From assembly GCA_902806565.1 (NCBI GenBank), contig CADCXA010000037.1:744001-808000 (forward strand): a stretch of DNA of 64,000 bases, given 5' to 3'. A program made the translations under genes and the position numbers. This document shows, piece after piece, positions 57,477 through 64,000 of the stretch. Source of the stretch: Hypoxylon rubiginosum. Its lineage: Eukaryota; Ascomycota; Sordariomycetes; Xylariales; Hypoxylaceae. Below the pieces are notes generated by a model. That model saw only the letters and a program-made list of their open reading frames with translations, made no database searches and was not told the DNA's origin. The number at the start of each line of letters is the position of its first letter. The first letter of the stretch is position 1.

Positions 57477-59940
57477 ATGGCTGCGGCCAATGAGACCAAT
57501 GAGACTCGGACACCGGCGGTGCCGGGGAACGTGGGAAGACAGCCACCCGATGACGACAATTATAAGTCGACAGGTAAGCTTCTCGCCGCAGCATCTCAGC
57601 TGTCATTTTCATAATGTAGCTGTTTTTTATTTGTTTTTTTTTTCTTTCTAGTCTCTGTCTTCTTTTTAAATTAGCTACTGATTTCCTTTGTTAGTGCACT
57701 CGGGCAGGCTCATTTACGCCAAACCTCAAGACTTGCCGAGCTTTCCGTCTATTGGCCTTTCATCAAAAGGATCTGCAGCCAGTGCAGCAGCAGCTTTAGG
57801 TTGGGCCACCAATACGTCGCCAGTGCTGTGGAAGCCGGATAAATCCGCTTCAGCTTCGGCTGCCGCCATCATGGCCAAGGACTACAAAATGAGTCCCATG
57901 TGGGAGCCCGTGCCTAGTGAACACAGCGCGAGAGCTGCTATTCTCGCCTCGCAATCTGTCTTGAGCCCTAGGATTGCGAGACCTAACGTTACTGATTCCG
58001 GCTTTTCAGCTGCGAACACGGCTTTCAGATCTGATCGCAGTGGTAGCGCATCACGTACACCTAATGCGCACAGTCTAGAACACCAGAAGTCGCTGCTTGC
58101 TGCCAAAGGCGCCATGGCTCATCGCCAGAGAGCCAAGTCGTCTCCGTTTCCGTCAAAGGAATCGTACCCTGATGAGGCAAATGCCGCTGCTAATGCTCTG
58201 AGCGCCGCTACTCGAGCTCACAGGCCCGTGCATTCACCCACAGCAAGCGAAATAGTTGAGAGGGGTGGCTCTGTTCCCTATACAAACATGAATAGGCAGA
58301 TGTATACGTCGCACCCGCCAGTCAAATCCGAAGTTGATGAGCAGAGGAGAGCAGATGTCCTCCATGCTTCAGCCGTGGCAATGGCTAAGAAAATGTACAC
58401 TCAACAGCAAAAGATGATTGATGCTAGAAAGGCGCATGAACTCGCTGCTACCCTCGCTCAAGAGCACGCCGATGCCCACAGCAGCATTAGTGATGACGCA
58501 CAGCCTATTCAGCTTACTACTCTGCAGGATGCCGCTTACAAGCAAGCCCAAGCTCGGCTAGCTAGGATGCACGAGGAGCATTTCAAAAATCGAGAATACC
58601 AGGAGTATTACGGCGCCAGAAGCCCCGCGCGACGTTTCTCTATTAGGGGTAAGCTTAGAAGACGAGCCTCTAGCGATGGCGATGTCATCGAGGACCGCAA
58701 GCGATCGCTGCAAATTAGGCAGCAGATGTCTCTGTTCTCTAATAAGCTCTCCGAAATTGACGACAACAAACGACAGCAGGACCAAGACGCATTGCTTGCT
58801 GCTGCTCAGAGGAACGTCCACGAGAGATTGAGAGTGATGGACGAGAGGATATCTGCCGAAACTGGAATGGTTCCTCCATCTACCTTGACGCAATGGGAAC
58901 TGAAGGCGCACGCCACAGCACAGTCTAGGAGCGAGCAGCGTGCAGGCCAAGTCCATAACAAGGTTGATATGGGGGCCGGCAAGTTTATGGACCAGGAGGA
59001 CATCGACGCCATCGCAGCAGCCAGAGTCAAGCCTATCCTGGATGATATCAATGAAAAGGTGGAGGAAGAGCAAGCAAGACAAACGGAGTACCGTCTCGAG
59101 TTGGAGAAGAAAAAGGAAGAGGAGGAGATCGAGAAGACCCGGCAAAGGGAAATCGACGACATAAACAAGAAGCTTAAGGGTTCGTTACTTTCTATACCGC
59201 GTATTTTCTCCATACTCACGTATCTTACAGAGCAAGACAAGCAAGAGCGGAAAGAGAGGAGAGCCGAAGAGAAACACGAAGCCAAGGCTAAGAAAGAGGA
59301 AGATAAGGCGACTAAAGCTGAACAGAAGCGGCTAGCGAAGGTTGAAAAGAGGAAATCCTCGTCAGATCGGCCTACCGAAAATCACGAGGAGCCAGAGGCT
59401 GTGATGGGGACAGTTGCTTTGAATACCGCAGGACAACCCGTAAGCATTCCTCCGCCAGAAATCGAAACTGCCAACCTCGATGCTGTCGGGTTCGATTCGG
59501 TGGCGAGGCATCCCGAATCGCCTGAAGGGCCGTCGAAGGGCGGTGTCAAGACCTGGTTAAAAAACCGGTTCTCCAGGGGGTCGAAGTCCGCAGACGACGA
59601 AAAGACCGGAGATAAGTCGGCGAGGAAGGGCTTCATCGGCGGGGCAGCCCTGACAGGCGCAGACACTTCGGCCACTATACCTGACAACCGCAGTGCCAGC
59701 ATGCGCGCCGTAGCGATGGCCGGCCTGCCGCAAGATCCGACTGTCGACGACGGAGACGGGGGCGCCGTATCTCCGATGAGCAGCATCTCGAGCGAAGATG
59801 AATATTTCCGCGACGAGGCTAGAGACAGGGACAGAGGTCAGGCTGGCGCCGCCTTGACGCCTCCTAGGCCCGTCAAAGACTTCCCGTCGGCCGCCAGCCA
59901 GAGCTCAAGCAGGGACTCGAAGTTCAAGGAATTGGTGTGA
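57477..59940 (+). CDS. EIS1: EIS1: eisosome protein 1
   Basis: Peripheral component of eisosomes, the plasma-membrane furrows organised by BAR-domain Pil1/Lsp1. Exons are 57477-57573, 57695-59179 and 59231-59940 (763 residues). The family core follows intron 1: HSGRLIYAKPQDLPSFPS, AASAAAALGWA, VLWKPDKSASASAAA and SARAAILASQS. Ala-rich repeats and a long charged coiled coil (EKVEEEQARQTEYRLELEKKKEEE...) follow, then a basic/acidic disordered tail. The second intron (59180-59230, 51 nt) is a multiple of three with no stop; if retained, the protein is 780 residues. Its donor is the uncommon GTTCGT. Confidence 0.85.
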
Positions 59941-60546
59941 TAAGTGAGGAAGGGAACGACGTTGATTTCCACTGGTCTTCGTTGGGGTTGGATGCCCATT
60001 GTATTGCAAGTTTACAGTTGGCTTGGTTGAAAGTAACGCTCTCAAATATGACGAGATCTTTTCGTTTACGGGATACTGGGGGGAGGTGAGCTGCAAGAGA
60101 AAACCCTCCGCGAGGACGCACGCACATAGGCACGTTTGGTTTTTAGGATACCCCTTGCCCTTCTGCGAGCAAAATATTTGGGTTCGAGATGAAATTTTTG
60201 TTTTCTTCTCTCTCCTCTCTCTTCAACTACCTCATCTAAACTGTTACGCATACATTAGGTAGTCAAATGATGTTATTGACTTTCGAAAAGAGAAAATAGT
60301 CCGCGCATTGGAAATGAGATACTTTGAAACATGGTAAATTGAACTTGTTGAATTTTGAGTCTCTTAACTTTATGATTACAAATATACGAATAATGAATAC
60401 GTATAGAACCAATATCTATTGATTTTTGAAATATGACCAAACGCCACGAGCGATGCATCGCTTCCAACCCATCCCGCATTATGTCATTATTACTACCGTA
60501 TTTATTTATGTACTTGATGATTCTCGATTCATCTCGCCTTCCTCCT
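59941..60546. other. Gene-free stretch between convergent EIS1 and SFK1-like gene
   Basis: About 600 bp of 3' flanks, AT-rich from 60240. Nothing recognised. Confidence 0.5.
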
Positions 60547-61552
60547 CTAGAAATCTCTTTGGACCGGCGTCGACTTCTGGTGCGCCGCGGATTGGCCGTG
60601 ACCGCGGCCATGGCCACCGAGACCGTTTGTCGTCAACGTCCTCTGGCTGTCCTGGGTATCTCTCGGATGCTGCTGGGGCACGACGGATGGGTGCGTGGCG
60701 TAGTACGTCTCCTCCATGCGGTGCGCCTCGTTGGCGCGGTGGCGCGTGGCCACGGCCGGGTACAGGTCGACGAAGAAGGAGAAGACGTAAAAGGAGAAAA
60801 CGAAGGCGATGACCCACTCGAGGATGGCGGCCTCGTCGTAGCGCTTCTTGAAGTTGGTGGCGACGAAGGCGATAGCGAGGAGCAGCTCGACGATGACGAA
60901 GACCAGCTTGATCCAGAAGGATATGCGAAGTACGCGGTGCTGTCGGTTCTCTGAGAAAAGGGGTCGTTTGTCAGCATTGATTATAATGGGTGGTAGAAAG
61001 TTGGATGTTTGGCGGGAAGAACTTACTGCGACCCAGGCGCTGATATTCCCAGCAGATGAAAATGGCGGACAGGAGGTAGCCGACAATGAAGAGTAGAAGA
61101 AAGACGTCGTGTAGTCTTGGGTATCTCAGGGTGTCAAAACCGGAGAGACATGTCAGGCCGACGGTGCCCACGATGGCGAAGAAGATGGTTAATCCGCTAA
61201 GTACTTTCTCGCCAGTAGATGTGTTGGGCACTAGTCGACCCCGGTGTCGCAACAATCGATCGGAGCCAAAGGACAGATCCAGGAAAATTGTGGTGATTAT
61301 GCAGCCCGTGACAAACAGCGGCTTCAGTTTCGATGCGCCGACGTCTGAGATGTAGGCGATGTTCTGGCCGTCTCCCATAGACGCATAGTGGACTCGGTGC
61401 GTGTCTACGATCCAATACAATAGAAGCCCCAAGAGTGTCGACAGCCACATAAGGCCCGATATCAAGGGGAATATCTTGACGACATTGTCAGTAATTCGAG
61501 CGAGGTTCGAAATTGATGTACCTTAACTTACCCAGTATGAAAGGAACCACAT
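60547..61552 (-). CDS. Sfk1/FRAG1/DRAM-family multipass membrane protein
   Basis: Six-helix membrane protein of the FRAG1/DRAM/Sfk1 family (PF10277); yeast Sfk1 works with the PI4-kinase Stt4 at the plasma membrane. Exons are 61532-61552, 61027-61474 and 60547-60950 (290 residues). The first exon is MWFLSYW only. Hydrophobic segments: IFPLISGLMWLSTLLGLLLYW, LFVTGCIITTIFLDL, GLTIFFAIVGTVGLTCLS, VFLLLFIVGYLLSAIFI, FVIVELLLAIAFVATNF and VIAFVFSFYVFSFFVDL. The lumenal or external loop with YISDVGAS and the GFDTLRYPRLHD loop are family signatures. The cytosolic tail is His/Gln/Gly-rich. It diverges from KIN28. Confidence 0.88.
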
Positions 61553-62514
61553 GGTGGGCGCTTGTTATTTTTCTATAATAAACTGCAGAATAATGCTATA
61601 AACAGCGGAAGAGAGTTTTGGACTAGGGGATGTTTATGTTTATTAATTGGTAAAAACGAGAGTACGAAAACAACCCACGACCAAGCATAGCCTTCCCGAA
61701 TTACGACGACAAGTTGGGTTACGCGTACGTAAGTTAGCTTGAAATTATGAAAAGAGAGAAGAAGAAGAAGAATCACGTTATGTATCGATGATGAAGACTA
61801 GGCCGTGTGATGGTTGCAAGCCTCAAAGGGGATCGACTTATGACTTCATTCCAAGTTTACTACTATAGTACTAGGGTACGTTCAGGACTTACCCTCTCGG
61901 GCTGCAGGGCGTAATTAGATCTCCGGCATATACGGACATAGGCGAAGCAGATCCCGACCTGGACCACAAATCGATCTCGTCATTCGCGTAACTTTCGTAA
62001 CTTCGTAACTTCGTAAGCCATTTGAGGCTGGCGGTGCTTGCATACATATATCCTATCCTTTAAGTGGAAAGGTTATGAAGGGCTCGACTCGCTGACTCGG
62101 AAATCTGCAGACCCGTTAGCTGGGTCTGCAGGGTGTGGGCACACGATAGCCAAAGCTACCTAGCTTGCTGGCTTGGCAACAGTTGGTTTGTCGATGTTTA
62201 CGGCCTGATCTAAGAAATGGATGACGTCAACGGTTAAGTCCGTGGAATGAAAGGTACCTGACTTGGGTACCTTAGTATCTGATCCATGCTACGGTTACAT
62301 AGCGATCCATGCAACCACGCTCAGACCACATCTTTTTGCAACCGCCCGAAATCAAATCCATCTGCAGGTCCAGTTACCAATCAAGCTAAAGTAATACTTG
62401 CCGGGTACCGTAAGCCTCGCCAGTTCTTCCCAAGGCTGAGGAGAACTCCTTCAGCCTTCTATAACCCGCATAAACAATAAACAATTCGAGACGAACGAGA
62501 GCAGTTTATTCACG
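61553..62514. promoter_or_regulatory. Shared upstream region, SFK1-like / KIN28
   Basis: 962 bp between divergent starts. Two AGGTACCT-type words sit at about 62253-62274 as an inverted pair. A CTTCGTAA direct repeat lies near 61993-62012. Nothing else assigned. Confidence 0.45.
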
Positions 62515-63821
62515 ATGGCGGTATCTCCCCTCGTGATGCATCCTACGGATGCTCTGCAAAATCCTCGATCCGCATCATCACCCCTCAAGAACGCAAGTTC
62601 AGCACAGGCATCATCCAACGGGACACCTTCAGCAGCACCCGTCGCGCCCAATGTATCCGCCGCCGCAGCAGCTCTCCCAGCTTCCATGGACCTTGCCGAA
62701 CAGCTCAATGAGGAAGAGAAGCGCAAATATGTCAAGGGTTCGTCCTTTAATGTCCGATATTAACTTGGTCTCGTCACTATTTACTAACACTCTATCCCTT
62801 CAAAGGCAAGAAGCTCGGTGAAGGTACCTACGCGAACGTCTATCTGGGATTCATGAAGAGCGACCGATCAAAACAGATAGCTATCAAGAAGATCAAGGTA
62901 CAAAAGGAGTTCAACGAAGGAATGGCACCTGATGCTGTTCGCGAAATCAAACATCTACAGGAACTATCCCACCCCAACATCATAACCCTATATTCCGTAT
63001 TCTCTTCTAAAGATCAGAACCTCAACCTCGTCTTGGAGTACCTTCCTCTGGGCGACTTGGAAATGCTTATTCGCGATACCGAAAACGTACGATACGGCGC
63101 GGCCGACATAAAAGCGTGGATGGGCATGCTTACAAGGGCTGTGTGGTTTTGCCACGAGAACTTCGTGTTGCATCGCGATATCAAGCCGAACAACTTGCTC
63201 ATTGCAGCCGATGGAGAGGTGAAGCTAGCAGATTTCGGTTTGGCCCGAAGCTTCTCGGATCCATACAAGATTATGACGTCGAATGTCATCACTAGGTGGT
63301 ACAGACCTCCCGAGTTGCTGTTCGGGGCCAAGCACTACTCAGGTGCAGTGGATATATGGTCGGTTGGTCTCGTATTTGCGGAGCTGGTCATAAGAACGCC
63401 TTTTATCGCCGGGAATACCGAGATGCAACAGATCAATCTCATCTGCCAGGCCGTCGGCACGCCCACGGAGGACAATTGGCCCGGCGTCACCAAGCTGCCG
63501 GAGTATACCGTAGAGAAAGAGGTCCATCCGGTTCGAAGAAAAGATTACTACATGCAGATCTTTCCTACAATCGGTCCCGAGGGCGCTGATCTCCTGATGA
63601 GAACATTGATTCTCGACCCGAAGAAACGAATTACAGCTTTGGATATGCTGAAGCACGAGTGGTGGCACAAGGATCCCAAGCCTACACGCAAGCAGGACCT
63701 ACCCAAGAAGTCTGGCGGACAAGAAAGAATGGGCGCCGATTTGAAGAGAAGACCTGGTGTAGTTGACGACGAGAAGACTAGCAAAGTTGCTCGCAAACTG
63801 GATTTCGGCGCAACAAAATAG
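62515..63821 (+). CDS. KIN28: KIN28/CDK7: TFIIH cyclin-dependent kinase
   Basis: CDK of the TFIIH kinase module that phosphorylates Ser5/Ser7 of the RNA polymerase II CTD. Exons are 62515-62737 and 62806-63821 (412 residues; 68-nt intron with GTTCGT donor and TACTAAC branch). An Ala/Ser/Pro-rich extension (about 1-60) precedes the kinase. Glycine loop KKLGEGTYANVY (76-87), ATP Lys102 in IAIKKIK, PSTAIRE-like helix APDAVREIK, HRDIKPNN (Asp199), DFG at 217-219, activation Thr232 in KIMTSNVITRWYRPPE. ADFGLARSF and the LEYLPLGDLEMLI hinge favour CDK7 over CDK20 or CDK9. The tail is basic. Confidence 0.93.
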
Positions 63822-64000
63822 GGGGATTTATCTAGCTAAATGAGGTTATGATACGTGGATGTGCGGCGTTTTAGGAGTTCAGAGAGATAATGGATAAGGC
63901 ACCATAGGTGTGGCATTCGTCTACGGATGGGACGCGTAAAGAGATATCAGCATTCTTAAAAGTTACAATGCAGAAATCGTGAATATAGTACATAAGAGTA

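Noticed and set aside
60433..60954. 173-residue plus-strand frame opposite the Sfk1-like gene
   Set aside because: Antisense of the last exon; no recognisable protein.
1..64000. tRNA genes and transposons
   Set aside because: I looked for A/B-box pairs, GGTTCGAATCC-like words, long terminal or inverted repeats and transposase-like frames; none was convincing. A tRNAscan-SE and repeat search would settle it.

Overview
This window reads as nuclear DNA of a filamentous ascomycete (Pezizomycotina; a sordariomycete is my inference). Genes lie on both strands, roughly one per 2.5 kb. Most carry one to five short introns (about 50-190 nt) with GTRNGT donors, CTRAY-type branch points and YAG acceptors. 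Many products are typically fungal: Set1, a Ppo-type fatty-acid dioxygenase-P450, Big1, Csi2-like, Eis1, Sfk1-like and an F-BAR/DEP/RhoGAP protein. I saw no transposon, RIP-degraded repeat, tRNA, rRNA or CRISPR array. All exon junctions below were worked out by eye from splice sites and reading-frame continuity.

Layout. 1-3.7 kb: 3' part of a Yor1-like ABC transporter. 5.2-6.3 kb: Csi2-like membrane protein (-). 7.7-8.6 kb: FCF1 (+). 9.2-13.1 kb: SET1 (-). 15.1-16.5 kb: a securin candidate (-), divergent from tropomyosin (17.3-18.0, +). 18.3-19.0 kb: RRP17 (-), divergent from BIG1 (19.5-20.5, +). 20.9-21.4 kb: TRM112 (-). 21.6-22.6 kb: ER cyclophilin B (-), divergent from mitochondrial uS13m (23.1-23.6, +). 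24.1-25.7 kb: membrane-anchored M19 dipeptidase (-). 27.1-29.9 kb: F-BAR/DEP/RhoGAP (+). 30.6-34.0 kb: AP-3 delta APL5 (-), divergent from EMC2 (34.7-35.8, +). 35.8-39.5 kb: the largest gene-free stretch. 39.5-41.9 kb: coiled-coil protein with a ubiquitin-like domain (+). 42.8-43.5 kb: COQ10 (-), divergent from TRM140 (43.9-45.2, +). 45.4-46.7 kb: tyrosine phosphatase (-). 47.1-48.3 kb: F-box protein (-). 48.6-52.4 kb: Ppo-type oxygenase (-). 54.6-56.6 kb: DUF2235 hydrolase (+). 57.5-59.9 kb: EIS1 (+). 60.5-61.6 kb: Sfk1/Frag1/DRAM protein (-). 62.5-63.8 kb: KIN28/CDK7 (+).

The genes are mainly independent housekeeping functions: chromatin and transcription (Set1, Kin28), ribosome biogenesis and tRNA modification (Fcf1, Rrp17, Trm112, Trm140, uS13m), secretory pathway and cell surface (Big1, CypB, Apl5, Emc2, Csi2-like, Eis1, Sfk1-like), cytoskeleton and division (tropomyosin, RhoGAP, securin candidate), and lipid or small-molecule metabolism (Ppo oxygenase, Coq10, dipeptidase, ABC transporter). 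I see no biosynthetic cluster or mobile defence island. The points most worth a second look are a cyclophilin B intron whose retention would replace a C-terminal membrane anchor with an HVEL tail, a probable unannotated securin, a RhoGAP without a recognisable arginine finger, very small first exons, and stop-free or tandem-acceptor introns that could give protein isoforms.
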